Shown in pieces: positions 54,858 to 64,000 of a stretch of DNA of 64,000 nt. The stretch lies in contig CAUYUJ010017849.1 of assembly GCA_963575745.1 (NCBI GenBank), positions 224,650 through 288,649 on the forward strand, in the 5' to 3' direction. The stretch comes from Prorocentrum cordatum. Taxonomy: Eukaryota > Sar > Dinophyceae > Prorocentrales > Prorocentraceae. The position numbers and the translations under genes are program-made. The notes beneath the pieces were generated by a model, which saw nothing but the letters and a program-made list of their open reading frames with translations, had not been told where the DNA came from and searched no databases. How positions within the stretch are numbered: the stretch's first letter is position 1; each line of letters opens with the position of its first letter.

Positions 54858-57290
54858 CTAGGAAATCGAAACTCCCCGACCCAGGGCCTGGATGACTTTG
54901 CTCCGCCTCGCACCGACGCGCAACCTGGCCTTAACAAGGGACAGGGTATATGCAGGAGTGATACAGACAGAGGGAGAAGCCCGAAAAATCTGGAAACAAT
55001 TATGCATAAGATCCACAGCAACAAATTGTGTCAGCAAGCGCTCGCAGGACGGAGCCAGGAAGAGGTGGGGGAGGATGGAACTCAGTGGTTGATCGCCCCA
55101 ACATTCAGGAAGCCAAGGAAGAACACTCCGAATGCTCTGGATCAGGACAGGGCATATCGAATAATGGAGCAGGTCGTCTCCGTTCACGGCGTAACAGCCG
55201 AATCCACACACCTGCACCGCCTGCCTATACCGTCGGGTGGTATTCCATCCATTAAACATGGTTTTCAAACACGCCGATCAAACATACCCATAAAGTTTGG
55301 GACCAGCAGCGCCAACACGGATAATCGTCAGGAACACATCAGCAGGCACAACATCAGGGACCCATTTTTCAACCTCGGGAATATAACGTCCTGAATACTG
55401 GGAAATTCACGCCGCCGACTCATGAGCAACATCTTGGTCACCCGAGCCTGGACAGCCTTGGGCTTGCAGTTCAGGGGGCGGTGAATCTGGAAGAACTGAT
55501 TATAAAGATCCCAGATGCGCAGGAAGAGGGGATCTTTCGCATAGGGGCTATACCTCCATGCGATCACAGCTTCGTCCGAGTCTGCATACTCCAGCAACTC
55601 ATTTTTCAGCTCATGGAACTTGTCAGAGTTGATGGCGGAACGTAACATGCAGGCGCGGGCATCGACCTCCAGCCTCCGTGCCTCCACACGATGGCCTAAA
55701 TCTTTGAGCTGATGCAGGGTTTCTGGAAGGAACGCAAACCTCGGAGAACAGGTGAGCCTCTGGAGTATGTTCCTTTCAGCTAAGCGGACAGACTTGGTGG
55801 GGTCCCAGACCTGCGACACATGGCTCACGACGGGCAGTGCATATATGTTGTAAGCGGAGATGCTAAAAGATAAGCCTCCCCCCATCTGCTTCACCTGCAA
55901 CGTCCTCCTCTCCAAAGTAGTAACCACCGGCTTCCAACTCTCCTCCCCCCCCTCGATGCCCAAGTACACACCCAAATACTTCCCATTCTTGAGAATCTTA
56001 AATCGACGAATATTCACACCCACTCGCCGAAGGTCTGCAACTACAGATTCACGAAAGGCGGGTGACGGTATCACCAGCACGCACTTGGCAAGGTTCAAAA
56101 TGAGGCCAGAGGCTTTGCCACCGTCAGAGAGCACTCTCAAGATCGTCGGGAGGCTCTGGAGTACATCACGACAGCACATACCTATGTCGTCGGCGAAGGC
56201 ACCCATCTCGATGGGCAAACTCGAACATATTTTACGAATTCTTGTCAAAATCGGGTTGATACATAAATAGAAAATCAATCCAGAAATAGGGCAGTCGTGT
56301 TTCACACCCCTCATCACAGCTATATATACAGGCTCTCAACCGTGAATACATATACGCATACGCATATTCGAATACAACGACTTGATCGCCCGACGGATAT
56401 TCCGAGGAAGATTGATACGCCGTAAGACAGCACAACTATACTTGCGAATGACACAGGGGAAAGCGTTTCTCACATCAAAAAGCGCCGAGCCAATCCGAGG
56501 GGAAACGTCCATCATGGCCCACTTCAAAAACACAGCGTCCAGGGAAACCACATTGTCAAGAAGCTGGCGGCCCTTGACGAAACCCTTCTGGCAAACCTCG
56601 ACGGTGTCCTTCACAACCTTTGAGACCGCAAAGCCGACGCAGCTGGTGACAATCTTGTTGTCAGAGTTCGATAATGATAGAGGCCTCGTGCAAGCTGGCG
56701 TACGGGCGGCGGTACCAATACCGCCTGGACAGTCCTTAGGCAGAAACACACCTCTAGCGACGTTAAAATCAGGAGGGAAGCGCCCAGACTGAATCATCCT
56801 CAAGTAGATTTCATACAGGATATGCTGGGCCGACTCGCCAGCAGCCTTCCACGCAGCATAGGGTACTCCATCAGGCCCAGGGGCCGTGTGTTTCTTCCAA
56901 AAGAGAATATCCTGAAATTTGCTCTCAGGGGCCACCCAAGGATACAACGCTAAATCTCTGGCTTGGTAGTGGAACGGGTGGGAGGGGATCGGGATGATCT
57001 CGGAACACATACCCTCAATACTTTCATCACTAGCCTGGACATCTTGGAAGACCGACTCCCAGTACGAAGCAAGAATCTCGGCGCACCTCCGACCATCAGA
57101 GTAATGCTGGCCATCAACGTCAGTGACCTGCTGCAAACAAATCCTGCGGCCACACGACCGCCATGCACGAGACATATCACGAATACGCTGTACAGCAGCA
57201 GAGCACTTGGCCTCGGCGATGTCCGCCTTAGACTTCTCAACGACTGAGCGGAGCGCCGCTTCACGCTTGGAACATATATCAGCACAGTGG
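54858..57290 (-). pseudogene. LINE-type reverse transcriptase, 5-prime truncated, broken by stops and a frameshift
   Basis: Minus-strand translation from 57290 gives non-LTR RT blocks in order: a basic/helical N-terminal region; APGPDGVPYAAWK (GPDG near 56868-56880); RPLSLSNSDNKI; KGRQLLDNVV; FDVRNAF (motif A, first catalytic Asp); RGVKHDCPISG (motif B, usually GVRQGCP); GAFADDIGM with FADD at 56185-56196 (motif C, catalytic Asp pair); LNLAKC; and KYLGVYLG. A C-terminal domain follows with WNTTRRYRQAVQ and a CGFGC ... HY-type zinc knuckle near 55200. Breaks: an in-frame TGA at 56336-56338 just before motif B; a one-base shift near 55385; a TGA at 55278-55280. Each TGA could derive from CGA by one change. 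The endonuclease is missing: sense sequence begins at a (TCC)n tract. The catalytic Asps are present but the copy is dead. Confidence 0.93.
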
Positions 57291-57324
57291 GAGGAGGAGG
57301 AGGAGGAGGAGGAGGAGGAGGACC
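57291..57324. repeat. (GGA)n tract at the LINE 5-prime boundary
   Basis: Ten GGA triplets, TCC on the LINE sense strand. Sequence to the right (57325-57550) has no RT homology that I can see. Confidence 0.9.
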
Positions 57325-57559
57325 AGTGTAAACCCAAGAGTCATCAACGATGCTGGAATAAACCCTCCCTCCGAACTCCCTCTTCGTAGGCCCTTAGAAC
57401 GGTTCATTTCCATTGACCACCTGCCTCGTTCGAAGACAACCGTTTGAGGACCCTGAAGCATGCCAAAACATTGTTTTCGGGATTCCAGCGCCACGGATGA
57501 CCCTGACTGTTGCGTTTTCACGATATGGAATCGTTCCAAAAACGCCACTCCTGCAACAC
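57325..57559. other. No supported feature
   Basis: Nothing recognised; possibly a diverged F unit near 57480-57540. Confidence 0.3.
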
Positions 57560-57960
57560 AGCGAATCAGCGCCAGTGTTGCCTCCGCCTAATCTTGAATC
57601 CGTTCAAAACACCATCTGTGGTACGTCGACGATGGGAATCCGTGAATCCCTTGCAAATTGTGTTAAAACATGTGCGCGGCGGCGAAGAGAGAACCGCATT
57701 TTGAAAAGGGGCCGCCCTCAATCCGTGAAGCTTTTGTAAATGTTAAAAACGAATGTGCGCCGCACGAAAACGAGAGCCACATTTTGAAAACCATCCGCCC
57801 TCAATCCGTGAATCTCTTGCAAATGTTTAAAACGAATGTGCGCCTCGCTTGGGCGAGAGCCACATTTTGGAAACCGTCCGCCCTCCATCTGTGAACCTGC
57901 TGTTAATTGTATTAAGCTTCGGGATCATACTCTGTGAGGAAATCTCAGGCGACACGCCTG
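57560..57960. repeat. Family F tandem array, forward orientation, with terminus
   Basis: Units of about 85 bp: ccgccctcaatccgtgaatc, ttgcaaatgtttaaaacgaa, tgtgcgcc and gagagccacattttgaaaac at about 57711, 57797 and, diverged, 57620. The array is closed by aagcttcgggatcatactct and gtgaggaaatctcaggcg. Confidence 0.85.
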
Positions 57961-57971
57961 GACCGCCCTAG

Positions 57972-59030
57972 AAACTTGCCTCGGGATGCGATAGGGAGAA
58001 ATCATGTATAAGGAAAGATGGAGGAGGAAGAAAAGGAGGAGGGCCAGGCGGCGAGGACCAGTCGTTCGAGGCTGAGCAGGATGCCGAGTCTGGGGGTGAC
58101 GGACACGCAAGGCGAGCCATTGTGGGTGACGCGCAGGCGGAGGCTTGCCTCGCATGTACCCCAGACCCGCGGCCTTGCTGGGCGGACCAAGTGGACGACA
58201 ACGATGCCGAGCCCGACGCGCCTGGACCCGACGCCGCAAACGACGCCCAGCCCCGCACCCCTCCCGACGCCCCTCCCGACGACGCCCCGCCCGGCGCCCC
58301 CAGCGATGACGCCTCTCAAAGCTTCCTCCCCGACCCATTCCGCGACGCCCCCCCCCCGCGCCCTGCCCGCCAACCCTTCCGACGCCCCCGCCTGCGCCCT
58401 GCCTGCCAGTCTGGTCGTTGCGTTGTGTCCGTCGTTGCGCGGCCTGCCACGTCGGCAGCTCAAGCCGACGATTGGGTCACCGCGGACGCGCATCCGTACG
58501 TGAACCCTCCGCGCGTTCCCGAGGCTCCTCGCAGTTCCCCTGTGACGACGGCCATGGGCGGCCTCGGCGCCGCTGGCAGCTCCACCGCCGGCCCGCGAGG
58601 GGGAGCTCCTCGGCCAACGCGGCGCGAGCTCCTGCAACTCTTCATGGACACTTGGGCTGCGTTGCCAGACGCCCGCGTCCAATGTGACTCGTTGGCCTCG
58701 GACTATAGGAAGCAGGGCAAGAGGCGGGCACGTCGTGAGGATGTCCCACCTCGCGTCCTGCTCGACTTCCTGGGCTCGAGGGGGGCCATCGTGGCCCGGG
58801 TCAGGAAGGAACAGCAGAGAGGGGGTGAAGTGGGGCTGCCTGGCGCAAATTCTGTGCTCGGCGTGGAAGTAACACCCGGGACCCCAGCTGGCACGATGCG
58901 ACCTGCCTCCGACGCTGCCCCCACCAGTATGAGCTGCCGTGGGCCAACCATACGCCGCTGCTCCAGGGGGGGGGCCGCGCGCGTGGGCTCTAGCCGTCGC
59001 CCGGCCTACGACGACGACCCAGGCACGTAG
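57972..59030 (+). CDS. Long open frame of unknown function, no ATG near its 5-prime end
   Basis: Open from after a TAG (57969-57971) to the TAG ending at 59030, 352 codons. The first ATG is only at 58554. The N-terminal part is acidic and Pro/Ala/Asp-rich (DDNDAEPDAPGPDAANDAQP), followed by a basic stretch with two Cys. A compact, protein-like segment near 58610-58830 reads RRELLQLFMDTWAALPDARV, then RVLLDFLGSRGAIVARVRKE. The tail is Gly/Arg-rich. GC-rich composition lengthens chance frames and the minus strand is also open, but the second half has mixed helical composition. It may be an exon or a retroelement gag-like segment. I recognise no family. Confidence 0.4.
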   Translation, partial: KLASGCDREKSCIRKDGGGRKGGGPGGEDQSFEAEQDAESGGDGHARRAIVGDAQAEACLACTPDPRPCWADQVDDNDAEPDAPGPDAANDAQPRTPPDAPPDDAPPGAPSDDASQSFLPDPFRDAPPPRPARQPFRRPRLRPACQSGRCVVSVVARPATSAAQADDWVTADAHPYVNPPRVPEAPRSSPVTTAMGGLGAAGSSTAGPRGGAPRPTRRELLQLFMDTWAALPDARVQCDSLASDYRKQGKRRARREDVPPRVLLDFLGSRGAIVARVRKEQQRGGEVGLPGANSVLGVEVTPGTPAGTMRPASDAAPTSMSCRGPTIRRCSRGGAARVGSSRRPAYDDDPGT

Positions 59031-59039
59031 TTCCTAGGC

Positions 59040-59770
59040 CCACAGGGCACGTCACCGACCCACCAGTAATTACTGTGGACACCGCCAGGTGCCTTCTACC
59101 CCAGGGGGGGGCCCTGCGTCTCTGGTCTACCTGTCTTTGCACCTGTTAGGTGCGTTTCGCTCGGCGCACCTCCCACCCCAGACGGTGTGCCACCCTCCGT
59201 CCCCCAGGCGCGCCATCCACCCCAGGTGGTGCGCCTGGCTCTGCTGTTGGCGTGTCCCGTAGTCTGGTCAACCTGGCTGTGCACCGGTAAGGTGCGTTCT
59301 CGCGGGCGCGTCATCCACCACAGGTGATGCGCCCCCCCTGCCCTAGGCGCGTCATCCACCCCAGGCGAAGAGCCTTCCGCCCGTGTGGGCCTTCCAGCGG
59401 TATCCACCACGGTTATGTGCGTCTCACTCTGCGCGCCATCCACCCCAAGTGGTGCGCCCGCTTCCGCCCTGCGGGCGCGGCATCCACCCGGGGTGCCGCG
59501 GTGCCGCGCCCTGCGCTGGCCCTGGCCAGTTTGGCGCACACGCCACCCCACTGGCCATGGGCCCACGGCTGAGGCCCAGCCCGGCTCGGGGTCACCTGTC
59601 AACACAATGGCCGCGGGCTCCTGGCCTCTGCCCGCAGCGCGACAACCGTTCTCGGTTGCGCGCTCCCCTCCCCACGCCACCCGTCGCTGGGGCGCCGCGA
59701 TGCGCGCTCCGCCGCGGGCCCTACTAGCCCCAGCCCGTTTGGCGCACACGCGGCCCCACTGGCCATGGGC
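59040..59770. repeat. Degenerate CATCCACCCCAGGTGGTGCGCC minisatellite and a 200-bp duplication
   Basis: gcgc(g/c)(t/c)catccaccccaggtgg-type units at about 59165, 59207, 59310, 59345, 59430 and 59480, many containing the small palindrome caccccaggtg. ttggcgcacacgcc and ccactggccatgggccc occur at 59530 and again at 59740. Confidence 0.75.
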
Positions 59771-60766
59771 CCTGCAGGATGGCTACCGCCCCGCCCCTGC
59801 CGACAATTCCCGCTGCCCCACCTTGGGGGGCACCGCCATTGCGCCGCCCTCCCCCTTTTTGCCTCCAGTCTGTCCGCCGGTAGCCCGCGCCCAGCTTCCG
59901 CTTCCGCTGGGCGCCGCCCGGCCCCTTGCTGTGATGCGCGCGCCAGCCCTGTTGGGCTCGGCCCGCTGCCTCGTTACCCTCACCACCACCGCCCCTGGCC
60001 TTTTGCATGGCCTCCACGCGCCGCTCTGCGGAAGCTGGGCGCCTGGCACTCCCCCGCCGCTCCGCTCTGCCTAGCCTCTTCCCCGGCTCTCGCCGCCTCG
60101 TCCCTTCCCTCCCGCCCGCGCCGCGGTCGCGCTTCGCCTCCGCCGCGATGCACCAGCGCAGGGCCGCACGCCCAGCCCACCGCACCCGACCCGCGCAGCC
60201 ACAACCTGCCCTCCCCCACCGCCGCGCCCCCAGCTCGCCGCCCTGGCGGCCCGCCGCTCCCGCAGCTCACCCACTTGCTGGGCCCCGCCCTGCACTGCGG
60301 CCGCCGGCTCAGGCTGCCATGCGGCCCGGCCATCCCGCGCGCTCCCTCTGCGGCCTCGCCGCGTGAGTGCGCTCTCTGTTCTTGCCTCCTGTCACTGCGG
60401 CCGCCTCTCTTCTGGTCCCCTCCCCTCGAAAGCGAAACAAGTCGTAATGCCGTGGCCGGGGTTGCTTGGACGCGCGAGCGGATTGCCTCTGCTGCGCTGC
60501 GACGGAAAATTGCGCCAGGGCGCGGCCTAAGGTGACGCCCCCTACGTCCTCCGCCCCCCCCCACTGTCAGCCTCCTGCCCTCTATTGCCCCCATTCCTCG
60601 AGGAGGAGATCGGTGTCAGAATTGATTTGCCATCAGTATGGATTCCTCCGCAAAGCCGAAGCAACATGCGTATGATGCTCGTAGATCTACAAAACATATC
60701 AGAACTTGTTCGCAGAATGGAAGAACAAAGCAACTTTGGGGGCCCCTCAGTTCTGCAATCGATCTC
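59771..60766. other. C-rich anonymous sequence
   Basis: Extremely C-rich on this strand to about 60430, so frames on both strands stay open (59765-60535 plus, 59980-60594 minus). A plus segment at 60585-60760 reads PSVWIPPQSRSNMRMMLVDL and looks more protein-like, but MITE H cuts in at 60767. Confidence 0.35.
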
Positions 60767-60960
60767 CTACGGCAGGTTCGTGTCGTACCAACCCCAGCGT
60801 TGGTTTTTGACACCGCAGGGATCGTTCAACCTTGAACGATCGGCCGCTGCCGCAACGTCCGATCGTTCAACATCGATCGATTCTGGGTCGCCGGCGGCGT
60901 TCAACCTTGAACGCCCGCGCTGGGGTCGCCGCCGGTCGACACGACGCAAACCTACCGTAC
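60767..60960. mobile_element. MITE-like family H, copy 2 (palindromic)
   Basis: ctacggcaggttcgtgtcg on the left pairs with cgacacgacgcaaacctacc gtac on the right, with internal dyads atcgttcaaccttgaacgat and gcgttcaaccttgaacgc. It is related to 1766-1866. Confidence 0.75.
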
Positions 60961-61096
60961 TCGAGTTCCCCCTGCCGACCGCGGAGCCCGCCCGCGCCCC
61001 GGAGGCCACCCGCGCCACAGCCCGCCTGCTCCTGGCCCGCGGAGCCGCGGCCGCGCCCGCCCGCCCGCTGCAAGGAAAGGCGGCCCGGAGGGCCCC

Positions 61097-61150
61097 CCAC
61101 TCCTCCTCCTCCTCCTCCTCCTCCTCCTCCTCCTCCTCCTCCTCCTCCTC
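61097..61150. repeat. (TCC)n tract upstream of the retroelement
   Basis: About 17 pure TCC triplets, 85 bp before the retroelement open frame. Confidence 0.95.
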
Positions 61151-61234
61151 AGCTGCCATCTGGGCCTAAGATATTGTCAGGGCAGCCCAGACCGCCACCA
61201 TGCGATTCCTCGGACCGAGCAGACAGAAGGGGCG

Positions 61235-62605
61235 GCGGCCCGCATGATGGCAGCACTCACAGCCTCTCTCGCTGTGCTCCTCTTCAGCCAGCTCTCGGCA
61301 AAGCCCGACAGGTTCGCGGTGAGATACGAGGAGGACAACAATATTGACATCATCGCGGGGACATCACGCAGACGACACGTCATTACGCAGCACCGCCGCG
61401 GCAACACAAGATACTACTACGACGCGGGCTGGCAACCAAGAGAAGAGATCAACCGCAGCACGGGCACCATCATCGACATCCAGGAGCCGCAGCTCAGTGG
61501 AAGAAGTCTCGCGATCACCCTGCATCACGACCAGACGCTGCTGATCATAGGATACTACAGACCGCCACAGTACTACGCTAAGACGAGCAGATGGTTCAAC
61601 TGGATAGACGAAACCAGCAGACAAAAGCATAATCGTTGCGGGCGACCTCAACGATGGCAACGGCATCACACAGAAAGGAGGACGACCAGAAACACCAGCG
61701 CTCGAAGAAGGCGGATCGCCCGAACGACTACCAGACGGTGCTGGACAGAAGGCTCGCAACTACGCCGACCGCCATTTCGGAGAGAAGAACGCGAGGTACA
61801 TCATGATACCGAGGAGCATGACCGAGACAAGGATATCTCAAGGACCCCTGCCAACACGCTGCCGATCCAGACGAGACGTACCAGTGCAAGTGACCTTGCT
61901 ACGACAACAAATACGACAGCGACCTCAACCAACGAGACGGGACAAGGACAGCCTCGCGCTCGCAGCACGACACGGACGACACAGAGGAGAAGTCATCGAG
62001 AAGGTAGAGCAGAGGATAGCGGACCCAGCAGGAACGGGAGTCGATCAGCTCTTCACGGACAACAACACCATCCTCGTAGAGACAGCGCAGAAGAACTACT
62101 ACCAGGCGCCGAAACCGACGGACTACTGCAAGAGGCTCACGAATTACACTAAGAGGCTAATCGCACGCCTGCGGCCGAATCGTCGCCTCCCCCGTTTTGC
62201 ACGGACGAGCTCGAACCCAGGGACCTTCCAGGGACGGCCGTTGACCCACCCAGGTCCCAGGAAGAGACAGAGCTGGAGGGCAATCCACACGCCACAGACA
62301 AACAGCCGATCACGGAGATGCGCGAGATCGAGAAAAAACTGCACGACATCACGAAGACACGCCAACGGCAACGACGACGCGCACAACGACAACGCACAGA
62401 GCAAGGAGTCGAAGAACTATCACGAGCAGGAGGAAGATACGAACCACGCAAGAGGGACTTCTGGACGGTCACTACGGCAAACTTCGCGAAGCAGGAATGG
62501 CTTGATGTTTGGCGACTGACAGGAGGATCAGACGGCATGGAAGGCACCGAGCAGGATACCCAGCACCTGGAGGCCATCCCACACAACGCCGAGGAGAAGG
62601 AATAG
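61235..62605 (+). pseudogene. Retroelement polyprotein with endonuclease-like (EEP) domain, frame-broken
   Basis: Three segments form one product. Segment 1 (about 61244-61620) includes GTIIDIQEPQLSGRSLAITL and TLLIIGYYRPPQYY, the central strands of an exonuclease/endonuclease/phosphatase fold. A shift near 61622 leads to segment 2 (to about 62185): SIIVAGDLNDGNG with GDLN at 61641-61652 (the Asp/Asn metal motif), then NYADRHFGEKNARYIMIPRS and RRDVPVQVTLL. Another shift near 62185 leads to segment 3: TDELEPRDLPGTAVDPPRSQ, EMREIEKKLHDITKT and KRDFWTVTTANFAKQEWLDV, ending at a TAG (62603-62605). Domain order suits a non-LTR element in which the endonuclease precedes a linker and an RT. No RT catalytic motif is visible in the window. 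The GDLN motif and strand pattern support EEP; the rest is inference. The sequence differs clearly from the relic at 1-630. Confidence 0.75.
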
Positions 62606-63673
62606 TACGAGAACGACTTGGAGGAAGAGATAGAGGAAGACTACAACGAGATCGCAAAATGCCGCAAACGAGCACGCCTACGACGAGCAGCACCACCAAC
62701 GGCGGCACCAACGGAGATATGGCGACTACTACTACGCCCACCGAAAGCAGAACACCAACCACGCCAACGACACGGCCTGGGACTTCTAGCAGAAGACGGA
62801 GAACACTTACAAAAGTTACCGAAGGCCGCCTTACGAACAACGAGTGCATCAATTGCTACCAGTGCTTCACGAGCCGAAGAACAACGCAAGCTACAACTAC
62901 GCGTCCACCACGCAGGACATGTCCAATGCGTTCGCCAGCTGCAAGTGGCTTACCACGGACGCGACCAACGGCAACATCACGCAGGATCACTGGGACCACG
63001 GAGAACAACGATACCACAGGGCGACGTTCAACATCGAGTGCAGAGACAGCCTGGAAACACCTGGCCAGGAGCTGGGAGAACAAGTGGACACGGCCTCGCT
63101 CAACAGCCCCCACACCCGCGTGAGGACCGAAGTGGCGAACTACACGGGGAGCACGTTCGACGCAGGAGTGGAGCGCGACTACCTCGAGAAATACTACAAG
63201 GACGTCATATTGAGAGGCAGGGCAGAGAAGATAGCAGACAGCATCCCAATCTTCCTCGCACGCAAGAAGAAGGGCAAGGGAGGGGCATCACGGAGAAGTG
63301 CAGGCTTCAGTTCCAGGCGAAGTCAACGGACACGCAGCTGGAGACGACCCGCAAGATCGGGGCGGTGCCGCGCGGAGAACGAGAACTGGGACGTCTCGCC
63401 AGAACGACACGGAGAGAGGAGCAGCACAATATGAGGTGCCTGAGCGGACGGCGCGGCCCTGTCCTGTCCCAGCGAGCGCGGCCCCTCAGGCCACCCCGTT
63501 TTTTTCCGCACCAGCGCACGTTTCCTCCTCCTCCGCCTCCGACCGAGACCTTCCCCAACTCCGAGGCCCGAGCTTCCCTGACTAATTTGTCGTGCACCGA
63601 CCTCCCCCGCCCCCACCCGAAGGGCAGAGGTAGACGGGGCGTAGAGGAACCAGCGAGAGGGCACCCGAAATAG
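62606..63673 (+). pseudogene. Continuation of the same retroelement, badly frame-shifted
   Basis: The frame continues past the TAG as YENDLEEEIEEDYNEIAKCR before degrading. A second frame at about 62800-63300 carries PKNNASYNYASTTQDMSNAF, QRYHRATFNIECRDSLETPG and DYLEKYYKDVILRGRAEKIA. Both are protein-like, acidic or aromatic and interrupted. I cannot place them in a known domain; an RT palm would be expected here but is not recognisable. Confidence 0.45.
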
Positions 63674-64000
63674 CGGGTGCTACCCTGCCCGCAGACCCCT
63701 GCGTGGGGGAGGACGGTGCAGGTAGGGCCCGAGCGTCTCAGTGGCGCCCGCGACCCCCTTTCAGAAAAGCGACCTCAGCTAGGCCACACAACTTTATTAA
63801 GCAGCACAGCGCGCAGCGAGAGTGCAGCACCGAACCGGCCCGAGAGCTCGATCGATCGATCCTCCTCCTCCTCCTCCTCCTCCTCCTCCTCCTCCTCCTC
63901 CTTCCTCTTTCCTCTGCTCGCCTCTCTCTCTCTCTCTCCCCCTTCCCCCGGCTGCTCCCGGCAACTCTGCTGCAGCTGCTGCTCCCCGTGCTGCCCTGGC
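63674..64000. repeat. Intergenic end with (TCC)n tract at 63859-63902
   Basis: acaactttattaagcagcac near 63788 is followed by a (cgat)3 run (63849-63860), pure TCC triplets and a tctctc run at 63924-63938. No gene. Confidence 0.85.

Noticed and set aside
59765-60594. Overlapping 256-codon plus and 204-codon minus frames
   Set aside because: C-rich strand bias removes stops from both strands; composition is Pro/Arg/Ala only.
62606-63673. RT domain downstream of the 61-kb endonuclease
   Set aside because: Expected from domain order, but none of the GPDG, FADD or GVRQG motifs can be read in any plus frame.

Overview
The window looks like nuclear DNA of a dinoflagellate. This is inferred from four things: relics of a pentatricopeptide array whose helices end in ACEK, the style typical of dinoflagellates; LINE-type retroelement relics; a GC-rich background; and extreme microsatellite and MITE density. 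I could not fix the species, although the repeat style would suit a large genome such as that of Prorocentrum. I found no complete intact gene, rRNA, tRNA or spliced-leader gene, and no bacterial gene layout. Most long open frames are by-products of GC-rich or triplet-repeat sequence.

Layout. 1-1.5 kb: minus-strand LINE relic (ORF1-like coiled coil, then a broken endonuclease domain leaving the window). 1.5-13 kb: GGA tracts, MITE-like families, GGCC-rich arrays and a 12-bp satellite. 13-18.15 kb: a broken minus-strand gene of about 3.5 kb with many CxxC pairs, lying between two directly repeated ~100-bp sequences. 18.2-19.26 kb: a 1.05-kb inverted-terminal-repeat element with a TA target duplication; a related unoccupied site lies at 36.06 kb. 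19.3-36 kb: GGCC-rich arrays, microsatellites, nested MITEs and palindromes, and a few coding-looking fragments. 36.6-42.5 kb: a satellite and segmental-duplication block with GTC triplet arrays, a ~16-bp TTGCACCACAT satellite and two TTTAGCTTAG units with inverted ends. 42.5-53 kb: more arrays, MITEs and a 1.1-kb inverted repeat with ~446-bp arms at 47.0-48.1 kb. 53.7-54.4 kb: pentatricopeptide relic. 54.86-57.3 kb: minus-strand LINE reverse transcriptase with FADD retained but broken by stops and a frameshift. 58-59 kb: an open frame of unknown function. 61.2-63.7 kb: plus-strand retroelement with an endonuclease-like domain and several frame breaks.

How it works together: the region reads as a graveyard of retroelements and non-autonomous DNA elements rather than an operating gene set. 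Repeat families are named A-O here for cross-reference only. Family membership was judged by eye; all boundaries are approximate unless a flanking duplication or an exact arm defines them.
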